This document shows positions 19,474 through 28,544 of a stretch of 64,000 bases of DNA, one piece after another. Numbering within the stretch: the stretch's first letter is position 1; each line of letters begins with the position of its first letter. The notes beneath the pieces are model-generated. The model saw only the letters and a program-made list of their open reading frames with translations. It did not search any database and was not told where the DNA came from. The position numbers and the translations under genes were made by a program. Source of the DNA: Altererythrobacter aquiaggeris (GTDB taxonomy: Bacteria; Pseudomonadota; Alphaproteobacteria; Sphingomonadales; Sphingomonadaceae); assembly GCF_037154015.1 (NCBI RefSeq), contig NZ_JBANRL010000001.1, positions 248,001-312,000 of the forward strand, given 5' to 3'.

Positions 19474-20241
19474 ATGAAACAGAAAGATTACGAAAATGTG
19501 CTGGCGCCGCTCGAACAGGAGCTGGTGGCAATGGCCCGCTGGGCGCGGGTTACCGGCGCCCGCATCGTGGTTGTTTTCGAAGGGCGCGATACGGCGGGCA
19601 AGGGAGGCGCGATTTCGGCATTGAGCAATCCGATCAATCCGCGCCAATGCACCACCGCCGCGCTGCCCAAGCCCAGCGAAGAGGAAAGCACGCAGTGGTA
19701 TTTCCAGCGTTATGTGAAGCATCTGCCATCGGCGGGGCAGATCGTCCTGTTCGACCGCAGCTGGTACAACCGCGCCGGCGTCGAAAGCGTGATGGGCTTT
19801 GCAACCGAAGAACAGGTCGCGCTGTTCCTCCAGCAAGCGCCGGTTTTCGAGAAAATGCTGACGGACGACGGTATTCTGCTGTTCAAATACTGGCTGACGA
19901 CCGATCAGGCCCGGCAGGAAGAACGGCTAGCGGAACGGTTGGACGATCCGCTCAAACGCTGGAAACTGTCACCCGTCGATCTGGCGGCGCGGCAGCAATA
20001 TGCTGCCTATACCAGCGCGCGGGCACGGATGCTCGAAGCGACGCATACCGGCCATGCACCCTGGACGCTGGTGGATTTCAACGACCAGAAACAGGGGCGT
20101 TTGACACTGATCCGCAATCTGCTCGACCGGCTGCCCGATACGCATTGCGAGCCGCAGGAACTGGAATTTCCGCCGCTCGGGCATGAACCGCTGGAGGAAA
20201 GCTATAGCGTGCTGAAGCCGATCCCCGATTTCACACCATGA
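19474..20241 (+). CDS. ppk2: Polyphosphate kinase 2, class I
   Basis: A cytoplasmic kinase that uses polyphosphate to phosphorylate a nucleoside diphosphate. The 255-residue single-domain form fits class I PPK2. Walker A (GRDTAGKGG) lies at residues 37-45 and the Walker B-like DRSWYNRAGVE starts at Asp94. The lid-region WYFQRYVKHLP and the DDPLKRWKLSPVDL block match the family closely. The start is fixed by AGGAGG seven bases before the ATG; an upstream in-frame start at 19435 is less likely. Nucleotide preference cannot be read from the sequence. Confidence 0.93.
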   Translation: MKQKDYENVLAPLEQELVAMARWARVTGARIVVVFEGRDTAGKGGAISALSNPINPRQCTTAALPKPSEEESTQWYFQRYVKHLPSAGQIVLFDRSWYNRAGVESVMGFATEEQVALFLQQAPVFEKMLTDDGILLFKYWLTTDQARQEERLAERLDDPLKRWKLSPVDLAARQQYAAYTSARARMLEATHTGHAPWTLVDFNDQKQGRLTLIRNLLDRLPDTHCEPQELEFPPLGHEPLEESYSVLKPIPDFTP

Positions 20242-20251
20242 TGTGAAGGGC

Positions 20252-21121
20252 CTATTGCCGCAAGGCCGCCGCGGCCTGCATCACTTGCCGGCCGTCAGCC
20301 GCAAATGCGCCCAGTTCGATATTCTCGCCAGCACCGCGCATGGCCAGGATCAGCTCTTCGCCTGCAATTGCCGGGCTGGTTCCGCGAAAGCTGAAACGCG
20401 CCAGGGCATTGCCGCCCAATTGCTGTGCGGCATGGTCCAGCAGCAATGTTGCAGTTAGCGGCCCGTGAACCACCAGCCCGCGATAACGCTCGATGTCACT
20501 GGCATAGGGCGCATCATAGTGGATCCGGTGGCTGTTGAAAGTCAGCGCCGAATAACGGAACAGCAACGCCGGATCGGGCATCACCATGCGGGTCGCCTGC
20601 CATTGCGAAGCATCGAAAGCGGTGTCAGCCAGCGGTGGCGGCGACAAGGTGCTACCGGGTGAAGCGGCGCCGCGGAAAACCAGAGTTTGATCTTCGCGCA
20701 CAGCCAGCCGGCCACTGGCAACGGTTTCATGCTCCAGAGTAACAAAGACCAGCGGTCCGCTGCCGCCCTGCTTTTGCGAGATTGCCTTGATCGTGGTCGT
20801 ACGTTCGATTTTCGAACCCGGGGTAATCGGTGCGAGAAATTCAATCTCGCTGCTGGCCCACATCCGGCGGGGCAGGGTCAGCGGCGGAAGGAAACTGGCG
20901 GGTGATGTGTCACGCCGGGGGTGCCCGTCTTCGCCCAGCGCGCGGGTCGGTGCTTCGGGTGTGCAAAGGCACCAGTGGATCCCTTGCGGCATGGCGCTGT
21001 CGGCAGGGTGCTGAAGGTCGAATGTCGCCAGCCAGCGGCGCGATCTGGCGGCGCTCAGCCGGTCCTCCGATTGCAATGTCCGGCCGATCCAACCGGCAAA
21101 ATCATAGCCTTGGTCAGTCAT
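20252..21121 (-). CDS. MaoC/FAS1-like acyl-CoA dehydratase (mesaconyl-C4-CoA hydratase type)
   Basis: A double hot-dog protein of 289 residues related to HTD2 and the mesaconyl-C4-CoA hydratase family. It would add water to an enoyl-CoA. The N-terminal half carries the substrate-binding block (LPRRMWASSEIEFLAPITPGS). The C-terminal half has the hydratase signature FNSHRIHYDAPYASDIERYRG followed by VVHGPLTATLLLD. It is the last gene of the acyl-CoA operon: its ATG overlaps the thiolase stop as ATGA, which fixes the start at 21121. It is the natural hydration step between the dehydrogenase and thiolase encoded upstream. Confidence 0.85.
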   Translation of the reverse strand: MTDQGYDFAGWIGRTLQSEDRLSAARSRRWLATFDLQHPADSAMPQGIHWCLCTPEAPTRALGEDGHPRRDTSPASFLPPLTLPRRMWASSEIEFLAPITPGSKIERTTTIKAISQKQGGSGPLVFVTLEHETVASGRLAVREDQTLVFRGAASPGSTLSPPPLADTAFDASQWQATRMVMPDPALLFRYSALTFNSHRIHYDAPYASDIERYRGLVVHGPLTATLLLDHAAQQLGGNALARFSFRGTSPAIAGEELILAMRGAGENIELGAFAADGRQVMQAAAALRQ

Positions 21122-22344
21122 GCGCGTTCGAAGATGGCCGCGATGCCCTGACCGCCCCCGATGCACATTGTCTCAAGCCCGAAGCGTACCTCGCGGCGGT
21201 GCATTTCATGCGCCATATCGGCCAGAATACGTCCGCCGGTCGCGCCGATAGGATGACCAAGCGAAATACCCGAACCGTTCACATTCACCAGATCGCGGCG
21301 GCTGTCATCGTCGCTCCAGCCCCAGCCTTTCATGACTGCAAGAGCTTGCGGCGCAAAGGCTTCGTTGAGTTCGATCAGGCCGATATCATCCCAGCCCATG
21401 CCGGTCCGCCCGAACAGACGATCGACCGCAGGAACCGGGCCAATACCCATCCGCGCAGGATCGCAGCCCGCTGCAGCCCAACCGGTAAACCACAGCAGCG
21501 GTTCAAGACCAAGCTCATCAACCATATCTTCCGCCACCACCAGACACGCCGCGGCAGCATCATTTTGCTGGCTGGCATTGCCTGCGGTTACGACAGCAGC
21601 AGGATTGGTCTTGCCTTCGATTGCGCGCAACGCGCCAAGCGTTTCCATACTGGCATCAGCGCGGAAACCTTCGTCCCTGGCAAACCTGACCGGATCGCCG
21701 CGCTGCTGGGGGACATCGACGGGAACCAGTTGCGCGCCGAATTTGCCCGCCTCCCACGCCGCAGCGGCGTTCTGGTGGCTGCGCACGGCAAAGGCATCGG
21801 ATGCCTCGCGGCCAATGTCATAATCGGCGGCAAGATTTTCGGCGGTTTCGATCATGCCGCTGATCACTCCGAAACGTTCGATCGGCTGCGACATCAGCCG
21901 TCCGCGTGTCAGCCTGTCGTGCATGGTCAGATCGCCGAAGCGAACGCCCTGACGGATGCCTGTCGTATAATGTTCGACATTGGACATGCTTTCGACACCG
22001 CCGGCAACGACCATATCGGCAGCGCCTGTCTGGATCATCATTGCCGCATTGACGACCGCCTGCAGGCCCGACCCGCAGCGTCTGTCCAGCTGATAGCCAG
22101 GCACCGAAATCGGCAGACCGGCGGCAAGCCAGCTCCAGCGCCCGATAGCCGGGGCCTCAGCACTGCCGTAACCCTGGCTGAAAATGACATCATCGACCCG
22201 CTCGGGATCGACGCCGCTGCGCTCGACCAGTGCCTTCAGGATCACCGCACCCAGCGGCCCTGCTTCAAGCGGAGCAAGCGAACCCAGAAATTTGCCGACC
22301 GGCGTGCGAAGCGGGCTGACGATTGCGGCGCGGCGTAAAGTCAT
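21118..22344 (-). CDS. Thiolase family acyl-CoA acetyltransferase
   Basis: A 408-residue thiolase with nucleophile Cys90 in QLDRRCGSG, the NEAF loop, His in SLGHPIGATG and the second Cys in CIGGGQG. It performs thiolytic cleavage at the end of a beta-oxidation-like cycle. Its start (ATG at 22344, MTLRRAA) overlaps the CoA-transferase stop as ATGA, and its own stop overlaps the dehydratase start in the same way, so the three are translationally coupled. Sequence identity to the thiolase at 9757 is low apart from the signatures, so they are paralogues with different substrates rather than a recent duplicate. Confidence 0.94.
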   Translation of the reverse strand: MTLRRAAIVSPLRTPVGKFLGSLAPLEAGPLGAVILKALVERSGVDPERVDDVIFSQGYGSAEAPAIGRWSWLAAGLPISVPGYQLDRRCGSGLQAVVNAAMMIQTGAADMVVAGGVESMSNVEHYTTGIRQGVRFGDLTMHDRLTRGRLMSQPIERFGVISGMIETAENLAADYDIGREASDAFAVRSHQNAAAAWEAGKFGAQLVPVDVPQQRGDPVRFARDEGFRADASMETLGALRAIEGKTNPAAVVTAGNASQQNDAAAACLVVAEDMVDELGLEPLLWFTGWAAAGCDPARMGIGPVPAVDRLFGRTGMGWDDIGLIELNEAFAPQALAVMKGWGWSDDDSRRDLVNVNGSGISLGHPIGATGGRILADMAHEMHRREVRFGLETMCIGGGQGIAAIFERA

Positions 22345-23594
22345 GACGATTTCCTGTGGTCCGGTGCGTCGCTGCACGCGACGATTGCGCTGTCGATCAA
22401 CTTTGCAATGGCGCCTGATGAAAGTCCCAGACGCTCGGCCAGAACTTCTTCGCTATGCTGGCCAAGAAACGGCGCCGGGCGGGGATTGCCGCGAGTTTCG
22501 CCGGGAATATTCGCAATCGATCCGGCCGCGGGATATTCGAATCCGCTGGGGTTGCCGGGCGAAGGGCCGAACAGCGGGTTATTGGTGACCAGATCGGGAT
22601 CGGTCGCCGCTTCGTGCATTGTCCGGTAACGCTCGAACGTCGCGCCTGCGTTGCCCAGCCGGCTGGCGAGGGCCGCCCAGTCCAGCTTGCCGATGACCTG
22701 CTGGAACAACGCAAACAATTCGGCCCGGTGGGTGAAGCGGTTATGGTCGCTGCGCGCAAAGGACAGGCCATGCCTGGCCTCGATCGCGGCGATCTGCGCG
22801 GACAGACCCAGCGCCTCGACCAGCGCGGACCATTGCTTGTCGGTCAGCGCCGCCAGCATCATGCGTTGGCCGTCTGCGGTCATGAAATCGCGCCCGAATG
22901 CACCCCAGATCGCGTTGCCAAGCCGTTCGCGGTCACCGCCGCGGTAAAGCATTTCGGCCATCGCGCCGCTGTTGGCAACAGTGCCGATGGCGACATCGCC
23001 CAGCGGAATACGGATTTCGCCGCCGGCACCCGTCCGGTCCCTGTGCCGAAGCGCAGCCATCAGCGTGAACGCGGTATAGGCGCCCGTGATAAAGTCCCAT
23101 GCGGGAAGCAACTGGTTGACGGGCGGGGCGCCTTGCGGATCGCCTTCGCCCAGTTCGACCGGGCCGGACATCATCGGATAGCCGCTGGCGGCATTGACGG
23201 TAAAATCCATCGCCTGACGCCCGTCATGCCAGCCCATGATCCGCACGGTGATCATGTCAGCGCGGCCCGCCGATACCAGCTCGTGGCTCAGGAAGCTATG
23301 TTCGGGAACATTGGTAATCAACTGCCCCGTGGCCCGCGCCAGTTCGGCGGCCAGTTCGCGCCCCTCGGCGCGGCGCATATCCAGAGCGACACTCTTCTTC
23401 GCGCGGTTCAGGTTTTCCCACGACAGTGAACGGCCGTCCCGGGTCAGCTGGTAACGGTCATAATCCAGTCCGCCGCCAATCTGGTCCACGCGGATGACTT
23501 CGGCGCCCATTTGCGCGCAATAAAGGCCGGCCGTGGGCGACGCGACAAAGCTGGAAACCTCTACAATAGAGAGGCCTTTCAGCAGATCATACAT
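22341..23594 (-). CDS. CaiB/BaiF family III CoA-transferase
   Basis: A 417-residue enzyme that moves CoA from an acyl-CoA donor to a carboxylic acid. The N-terminus (LKGLSIVEVSSFVASPTAGLYCAQMGAEVIRV) is the family's typical CoA-binding opening. LPAWDFITGAYTAF contains the probable catalytic Asp. The start codon follows the dehydrogenase stop with no spacer (TAAATG). In the operon it would activate the organic acid substrate. Family III members act on carnitine, oxalate, bile acids and many others, so the substrate cannot be named. Confidence 0.92.
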   Translation of the reverse strand: MYDLLKGLSIVEVSSFVASPTAGLYCAQMGAEVIRVDQIGGGLDYDRYQLTRDGRSLSWENLNRAKKSVALDMRRAEGRELAAELARATGQLITNVPEHSFLSHELVSAGRADMITVRIMGWHDGRQAMDFTVNAASGYPMMSGPVELGEGDPQGAPPVNQLLPAWDFITGAYTAFTLMAALRHRDRTGAGGEIRIPLGDVAIGTVANSGAMAEMLYRGGDRERLGNAIWGAFGRDFMTADGQRMMLAALTDKQWSALVEALGLSAQIAAIEARHGLSFARSDHNRFTHRAELFALFQQVIGKLDWAALASRLGNAGATFERYRTMHEAATDPDLVTNNPLFGPSPGNPSGFEYPAAGSIANIPGETRGNPRPAPFLGQHSEEVLAERLGLSSGAIAKLIDSAIVACSDAPDHRKSS

Positions 23595-24782
23595 TTACGC
23601 TGCCGCTCCGGCTGCAAATTCGCGCAGCATATTCTTGGCGATGACCAGTTGCAGGATTTGCGTCGTGCCTTCGTAAATGCGGTAAATGCGGCTGTCACGG
23701 TAGAACCGTTCTGCCTCGTATTCGGCCAGATAACCTGCGCCGCCGTGCACCTGTACGCAGCGGTCGGCCACGCGGCCGCACATTTCGGATGCAAACATCT
23801 TGGCGGAAGCCGCCTCGATAATCGCGCGTCCCTGATTGGCTTTGGCGGCAGCATCGCGGATCATGCATTCGGCCGCGTAAATCTCGGCCTTGCTGTCGGC
23901 CAGCATCGCCTGAATCAGTTGAAACTGCGCAATCGGTTCGCCAAAAGCCTTGCGTTCGGTCGCATAACGTACCGCAGTATCCAATATCCGCTGCGCGTAG
24001 CCGGCACTGGCGGCGGCAACCGACAGCCGCCCGTTGTCGAGGCTTTGCATCGCGGTTGCAAACCCGCGACCTTCCTCGCCCCCGAGCAATGCGTTGCCGG
24101 GAATATGCACATCATCAAAAATGATGTCGCTGATATGGCTGCCGGCCTGACCCATCTTCTTGTCCGACTTGCCGCGCGTGATGCCGGGTGTGTCCATATC
24201 GACGAGGAATGCGCTGACATGCGCGTTCTTGGGTTGGTTTTCGCGCTGGGTTCGCGCCATGATCAGACCGATCCTGGCAAATGGCGCGTTGGTTATGTAA
24301 CGCTTCGTACCGTTCAGGACATAGCCGTTGCCATCGCGCGCCGCAGTGGTCTGCATGGCTGCCGAATCCGAACCGCTGCCCGGCTCGGTCAAGCCGAAAC
24401 ACGCAATCTCGCCCGCCGCCAGACGGGGCAGAAATTCCTGCCGTTGTTCTTCTGTCCCGCCGTTCTTCACCGCCGAACATACCATTCCCAGATTGATCGA
24501 GGTGATCGAACGATAGGCCGGCAATGCATAGCTCAGCACGCGGATCGTTTCGACATATTGCGGGATATTCATACCGGCGCCGCCATATTTTTCGGGCATG
24601 GTCAGCCCGAACAACCCCATTTCGCGCATTTCGTCCAAAATCTCGTCGGGGATCATATCCTGTGCGATCACCTGTTCTTCCGCGGGAATAAGCCGGTCAC
24701 GGACATAGCGTTTGAGCTGGTCGAGGAACTGGTCGAATATTTCGCCATCCATTCCGCCGGTCGATGTGATCAGTTCATTCAT
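23595..24782 (-). CDS. Acyl-CoA dehydrogenase
   Basis: A FAD enzyme of 395 residues that introduces the alpha-beta double bond into an acyl-CoA. The family motifs are present: FGLTEPGSGSD near the flavin, the FDDVHIPGNALLG segment, and IYRIYEGTTQI, whose Glu is the likely catalytic base in the medium/short-chain position. The ATG at 24782 (MNELITS) has AAGG 9 bases upstream. The ATG three codons earlier sits directly on that site and is too close. It is the first gene of the four-gene acyl-CoA operon, whose promoter should lie in the 64 bases before it. Confidence 0.94.
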   Translation of the reverse strand: MNELITSTGGMDGEIFDQFLDQLKRYVRDRLIPAEEQVIAQDMIPDEILDEMREMGLFGLTMPEKYGGAGMNIPQYVETIRVLSYALPAYRSITSINLGMVCSAVKNGGTEEQRQEFLPRLAAGEIACFGLTEPGSGSDSAAMQTTAARDGNGYVLNGTKRYITNAPFARIGLIMARTQRENQPKNAHVSAFLVDMDTPGITRGKSDKKMGQAGSHISDIIFDDVHIPGNALLGGEEGRGFATAMQSLDNGRLSVAAASAGYAQRILDTAVRYATERKAFGEPIAQFQLIQAMLADSKAEIYAAECMIRDAAAKANQGRAIIEAASAKMFASEMCGRVADRCVQVHGGAGYLAEYEAERFYRDSRIYRIYEGTTQILQLVIAKNMLREFAAGAAA

Positions 24783-24846
24783 GGGCGGCATCCTTTTGAC
24801 GGGTTAATCGTTCGCTTAAATCTTATGCAACAGCCCCGTGCGCTAA

Positions 24847-25095
24847 TCAATCGGCCGGGCGCATGACACTTGGTTCTTCCGCAGCGCTGTCTTTCTCTGG
24901 CGCCGTCTTGTCGCGCGTCAACAGCCCGGGCTGCGGGCGCCGCGCCTCGATCATTTCGGCAGCATCATCCAACGCTTTCGCCTCGCCCACGCTTACACCG
25001 CCCGGGCCGCTTTCGTTGTCCGCAGGCCCGCACCCGGCAATCAACAAGCACAGGATGGCGGCATGATTGCGGGCGGTAGGGAAATGTTTTTTCAT
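24847..25095 (-). CDS. Small predicted lipoprotein
   Basis: An 82-residue protein of unknown function. After a basic start (MKKHFPTARN) a hydrophobic stretch ends in the lipobox LIAGC, giving a 60-residue mature lipoprotein that is hydrophilic and probably disordered, with no known domain. It follows the tandem T-tract repeats at 25130-25188 on the same strand. It therefore either has its own promoter in the roughly 30 bases after them or depends on read-through of the terminator before it. Confidence 0.65.
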   Translation of the reverse strand: MKKHFPTARNHAAILCLLIAGCGPADNESGPGGVSVGEAKALDDAAEMIEARRPQPGLLTRDKTAPEKDSAAEEPSVMRPAD

Positions 25096-25129
25096 GATTT
25101 CACTCTAGCTGTGCCAGCCCAAAAGAAAA

Positions 25130-25188
25130 CGGGCCAAAAAAAACGGGCCAAAAAAACGGGCCAAAAAAACGGGCCAAAAAAACGGGCG
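25130..25188. repeat. Five tandem copies of a 13-bp unit next to a terminator
   Basis: The core CGGGC(C/G) occurs at 25130, 25144, 25157, 25170 and 25183, separated by runs of seven or eight A. On the minus strand the unit reads GGCCCG followed by a T-run. The last copy, CGGGCG at 25183, is the distal arm of the terminator hairpin at 25176-25212. The array thus looks like that arm and its T-tract duplicated in tandem. A degenerate further unit lies at about 25117-25129. GGCC is self-complementary, so adjacent copies can also pair. Confidence 0.9.
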
Positions 25189-25212
25189 CGGGGCAATCTG
25201 CCACGCGCCCGT
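25176..25212 (-). terminator. Rho-independent terminator of the alanine-rich lipoprotein gene
   Basis: On the minus strand ACGGGCGCG pairs with CGCGCCCGT (9 bp), with further pairing inside the loop, followed by seven T residues. It lies 42 bases after the stop codon of the lipoprotein gene at 25255. The tandem T-tracts continue beyond it. Confidence 0.88.
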
Positions 25213-25254
25213 CCTGTATCCGATCCCGCTGTCATCACAACGCGGGCACAGTGC

Positions 25255-25605
25255 CTAGTTAGCAGCGTCCGCCGCGGCATTGGCAGCCTTGGATGCATTT
25301 TCGGCGGCAGCTTCGGCTTTTCTGATGGCTGCATTGACGTCTGCAGCCGCCGCTTCAGCAGCTTCTGCCGCGTTTTCGGCCTTCGTCTGCTGCGTTTCAG
25401 TGACGGTTTCATCAGTATCTGCAGCAGCGTCGCTTACCGCGTCGGCACCGGCATCTGCAGCAGGCTCTTCGGTCACGTTGGTCATGGCCGCATCTGCAGG
25501 CATCTCGACCGTGTCTGCGGTGGCATCTTCCGATGCATCATCGGCGCTTCCGCACGCGGCAAGCGCAAATGCTGCAGTACAGGCAAAGATAGCGGATTTC
25601 TTCAT
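25255..25605 (-). CDS. Alanine-rich predicted lipoprotein
   Basis: A 116-residue protein of unknown function. The signal MKKSAIFACTAAFALAACG ends in the lipobox LAAC. The mature part is acidic and Ala-rich, and the last 45 residues (from QQTKAENAAEAAEAAAAD on) should form one long amphipathic helix or coiled coil. This resembles small periplasmic spacer lipoproteins in composition only. The start at 25605 has GGAG upstream; an in-frame start nine codons earlier lacks one. The gene is divergent from recQ with 68 bases between, and a strong terminator follows it. Confidence 0.75.
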   Translation of the reverse strand: MKKSAIFACTAAFALAACGSADDASEDATADTVEMPADAAMTNVTEEPAADAGADAVSDAAADTDETVTETQQTKAENAAEAAEAAAADVNAAIRKAEAAAENASKAANAAADAAN

Positions 25606-25673
25606 TTCATATTCTCCAAAAACTCTGTGCAAGGTTCACGGCCCCGCGAACAGCATTGTAGCGCCCGACTTAG

Positions 25674-27536
25674 ATGGGTGCAAACAAGCTCTCCGTATTT
25701 GCAACGGCAAATCGCTCTGGCAGGGACGCGGCAATGGAACATGGTGCCCCGAATGTGTCGATTGCCCAAGAAAGTCCGCTGGGGGTTTTGCGGGAAACCT
25801 TTGGATTTGAAGGATTTCGCGGGGTTCAGCTGGACATTATCGAGCGCGTGCTTGGCGGTGGCTCCGCAATGGCGGTGATGCCAACCGGTGCCGGAAAATC
25901 GCTTACTTACCAATTGCCCGCGATCCTGATGCGCGGAACCTGCGTGGTTGTCTCCCCGCTCATCGCGTTGATGCATGACCAGATCGATTCGGCGCGGGCC
26001 AACGGCATTCGCGCAGCCAGCTTGACAAGCGCGGACAGTGATCGTTCGCAAACCATCGAGGCGCTGCTCGGCGGCGAGCTTGATCTGCTTTATATCGCCC
26101 CGGAGCGGGCGAGCCGCCCTGATTTCCGCAATCTGCTGTCCCGCGCAGACATCAGTCTGTTTGCGATCGACGAAGCGCACTGTGTGTCGGAGTGGGGGCA
26201 CGATTTCCGGCCTGATTATCGTCAGTTGCGACCGTTGATGGATGAATATCCTGCGGTTCCGCGGCTGGCGCTGACGGCAACCGCCGATGCCGCCACGCGG
26301 GACGATATCCTTGCCCAACTGGGAATTCCCGCTGATGGTCTGGTGGTTGCGGGGTTTGACCGGCCCAACATCCGCTACGCGATCCGGCACCGCGACAATC
26401 CCGTGCGCCAATTGACCGAACTTATCGGGCAGCACCCCGGCCCCGGCATCATTTACGCGCCGACGCGCAAGAAGGTCGAGGATCTGGCCGCAAGGCTCGG
26501 CTCCGCGACCGGGCGCGACATATTGCCCTATCATGCCGGACTTCCGCCAGAACAGCGGGTGGCCAACCAGCGGGCATTTGTGGCCAGCGAAGATACCGTG
26601 ATTGTCGCGACCGTCGCATTCGGCATGGGGATCGATAAGCCCGATGTCCGGTTTGTCGCCCATGCGGGCATCCCCAAATCGATCGAAGCCTATTATCAGG
26701 AAACCGGCCGGGCGGGGCGCGATGGTGATCCCGCGCAGGCCGTCCTGCTGTGGGGTGCAGGGGATTTCGCCCTGGCCCGCCAGCGTGTGGGCGAAGTCGA
26801 ACAAGCGCGCCAGCAGGCCGAGCGGACACGGCTTGATGCATTGGCGATGCTGGTCGAAACACACACTTGCCGCCGCGCCATCCTGTTGCGGCATTTTGGC
26901 GAGGATCCGCCGGCAAAATGCGGCAATTGCGACAATTGCCTTGAAACGCCCGGCGTTACCGATGCGACGCAAGTGGCGCGCAAATTGCTCAGTGCGGTTT
27001 ACCGTACCGGCCAGTCTTTCGGGTTTGGCCATTTGCAAAAAGTGCTGACCGGCCATGCCGATGACCGGATCACGCAGCGCGGACATGATATGCTGTCGGT
27101 TTTCGGCATCGTCGATGGCGAAGAAGCGGGACTGCTGCGGCCGGTGGCGCGCGCATTGCAGGCGCGCGGTGCGCTGATATCCACGCAGCATGGCGGCCTG
27201 GCGCTGGGCGGTGATGCACCGCAAATACTCAAAGGGCAAAAGGCGGTTGAAATCGTGCTTCCGCCCAGACGCGAGCGCACGCGCGGGAAGCGCGGCGGCG
27301 GGGCCGGGCTCAACCCGGTGGGCGATCCGCTGTTCGATGCCTTGCGCGAGCTGAGGCGCGAACTGGCCACCGATGCCGGCGTACCGCCCTATGTCATTTT
27401 TCACGACAGCACTTTGCGCGACATGGCGGCGCGGCGGCCGCGCTCGATGAACGATCTGGCCGGTGTATCGGGCATCGGCGTGAAAAAGCAGGAGGCTTAT
27501 GGCGAGGCATTTTTGACGGTGATCCGCCAGCACTGA
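25674..27536 (+). CDS. recQ: ATP-dependent DNA helicase RecQ
   Basis: A 3'-5' superfamily 2 helicase acting in recombination repair and fork restart. In order: Walker A MPTGAGKS, the DEAH box [18 protein letters not shown], motif [12 protein letters not shown], a zinc cluster ([12 protein letters not shown] then CGNCDNCL), the winged helix, and a C-terminal HRDC domain ([20 protein letters not shown] onwards). The 620 residues match the full-length E. coli type. An internal ATG at 25734 (MEHGAPN) is a possible alternative start. It is divergent from the alanine-rich lipoprotein gene. Confidence 0.97.
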   Translation: MGANKLSVFATANRSGRDAAMEHGAPNVSIAQESPLGVLRETFGFEGFRGVQLDIIERVLGGGSAMAVMPTGAGKSLTYQLPAILMRGTCVVVSPLIALMHDQIDSARANGIRAASLTSADSDRSQTIEALLGGELDLLYIAPERASRPDFRNLLSRADISLFAIDEAHCVSEWGHDFRPDYRQLRPLMDEYPAVPRLALTATADAATRDDILAQLGIPADGLVVAGFDRPNIRYAIRHRDNPVRQLTELIGQHPGPGIIYAPTRKKVEDLAARLGSATGRDILPYHAGLPPEQRVANQRAFVASEDTVIVATVAFGMGIDKPDVRFVAHAGIPKSIEAYYQETGRAGRDGDPAQAVLLWGAGDFALARQRVGEVEQARQQAERTRLDALAMLVETHTCRRAILLRHFGEDPPAKCGNCDNCLETPGVTDATQVARKLLSAVYRTGQSFGFGHLQKVLTGHADDRITQRGHDMLSVFGIVDGEEAGLLRPVARALQARGALISTQHGGLALGGDAPQILKGQKAVEIVLPPRRERTRGKRGGGAGLNPVGDPLFDALRELRRELATDAGVPPYVIFHDSTLRDMAARRPRSMNDLAGVSGIGVKKQEAYGEAFLTVIRQH

Positions 27537-27564
27537 TACGGTTCTGCTTGCATTCTCTCAAATT

Positions 27565-27585
27565 TGATATAAATATGATATCATA
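27565..27585. promoter_or_regulatory. Palindrome and direct repeat in the SPFH operon promoter region
   Basis: TATGATATCATA (27574-27585) is a perfect 12-bp palindrome. TGATAT occurs at 27565-27570 and again at 27576-27581, an 11-base period, about one helical turn. The region is strikingly AT-rich for this genome and lies 28 bases before the SPFH start. It is a good candidate operator, perhaps for the ribbon-helix-helix protein encoded two genes downstream. Confidence 0.5.
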
Positions 27586-27612
27586 ATTTAGGTTGGATAG
27601 GGAGTGTGCGAT

Positions 27613-28527
27613 ATGGCCAACGAACCGGGTAAAATGAATGTCAGCCGCGAACGGCCGGCAAATGGCAAGAATGGCTATGTGATGCTGTTGGTTTTGCTGG
27701 CGGTCACGATTATCGGTTTCCTGATTGTCAGCAGCGGCTTCCCTGCGGATGGCGCGGCCAAAGGTGCCAAAATCCTGTTTGCGCTGAGCTTGATCGGATC
27801 GATCACTGTACTTCTGCTGGTGTCCGCCGGCTTTTACATGATCCAGCCCAATCAGGCCGCTGTTATCACTCTGTTCGGGGCCTATGCCGGAACTGACCGG
27901 ACGGAGGGGCTGCGCTGGGTCTGGCCGTGGATGATGCGCAAGAAAGTGTCTGCGCGGGTCAACAACATCATTTCCGAACGGCTGAAAGTTAACGATCTGC
28001 GCGGCAATCCGATAGAAATCGCCAGCAACGTTGTCTGGCGCGTGGACGATACGGCGCAGGCCACTTTCGATGTCGATGATTACAAGGAATTCATCCACGT
28101 CCAGATCGAGGCTGCAATCCGCGCGGTCGGCGCGCGTTACGCTTATGATGACATTGAAGATGATGAAATCACGCTGCGCGCACACCCTGAAGTGGTGAAC
28201 AAGGAGCTGCGCGAGGAATTGAACGACAGGCTGGATGTCGCAGGTATCGAAGTCGATGAGGTAGGCCTGACGCACCTCGCTTATGCGCCGGAAATCGCGG
28301 GTGCGATGCTTCGCCGCCAGCAGGCCGAAGCGGTAATTGCCGCGCGGACCAAGCTCGTTATGGGCGCGGTCAGTATGGTGGAAATGGCACTGGTCAAACT
28401 GGGCGAGGATGGCATCGTGGAACTGGATGACGAACGCAAGGCGGCGATGGTTTCGAACCTGATGGTCGTGCTGTGCGGCGACAAGGAAGCGCATCCGGTG
28501 GTCAATGCCGGCACACTGTATCAGTAG
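27613..28527 (+). CDS. SPFH/band 7 domain membrane protein
   Basis: A 304-residue inner-membrane protein with two N-terminal helices ([16 protein letters not shown] and [15 protein letters not shown]), then an SPFH domain starting near [13 protein letters not shown] and ending in a helical region ([23 protein letters not shown]). SPFH proteins form large membrane-bound rings that organise proteases or lipid domains. No NfeD partner gene is adjacent, unlike many stomatin operons. I chose the ATG at 27613 with GGGAG 8 bases upstream. The next gene, 17 bases on, encodes an RHH protein, a pairing I believe recurs in other proteobacteria. Confidence 0.88.
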   Translation: MANEPGKMNVSRERPANGKNGYVMLLVLLAVTIIGFLIVSSGFPADGAAKGAKILFALSLIGSITVLLLVSAGFYMIQPNQAAVITLFGAYAGTDRTEGLRWVWPWMMRKKVSARVNNIISERLKVNDLRGNPIEIASNVVWRVDDTAQATFDVDDYKEFIHVQIEAAIRAVGARYAYDDIEDDEITLRAHPEVVNKELREELNDRLDVAGIEVDEVGLTHLAYAPEIAGAMLRRQQAEAVIAARTKLVMGAVSMVEMALVKLGEDGIVELDDERKAAMVSNLMVVLCGDKEAHPVVNAGTLYQ

Positions 28528-28544
28528 GTCAGGCTGGAAGATCG

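Noticed and set aside
20830-22338. Plus-strand frame of about 500 codons across the dehydratase-thiolase junction
   Set aside because: It crosses two overlapping genes of the acyl-CoA operon whose catalytic motifs are on the minus strand.
25130-25212. CRISPR-like array
   Set aside because: The unit is 13 bases with only an A-run as spacer; there are no unique spacers and no cas genes. It is tandem repetition of a terminator arm.
25602-27533. Minus-strand frame of 643 codons opposite recQ
   Set aside because: Antisense shadow; recQ has every helicase motif on the plus strand and the minus product is low-complexity His/Gln/Arg-rich.
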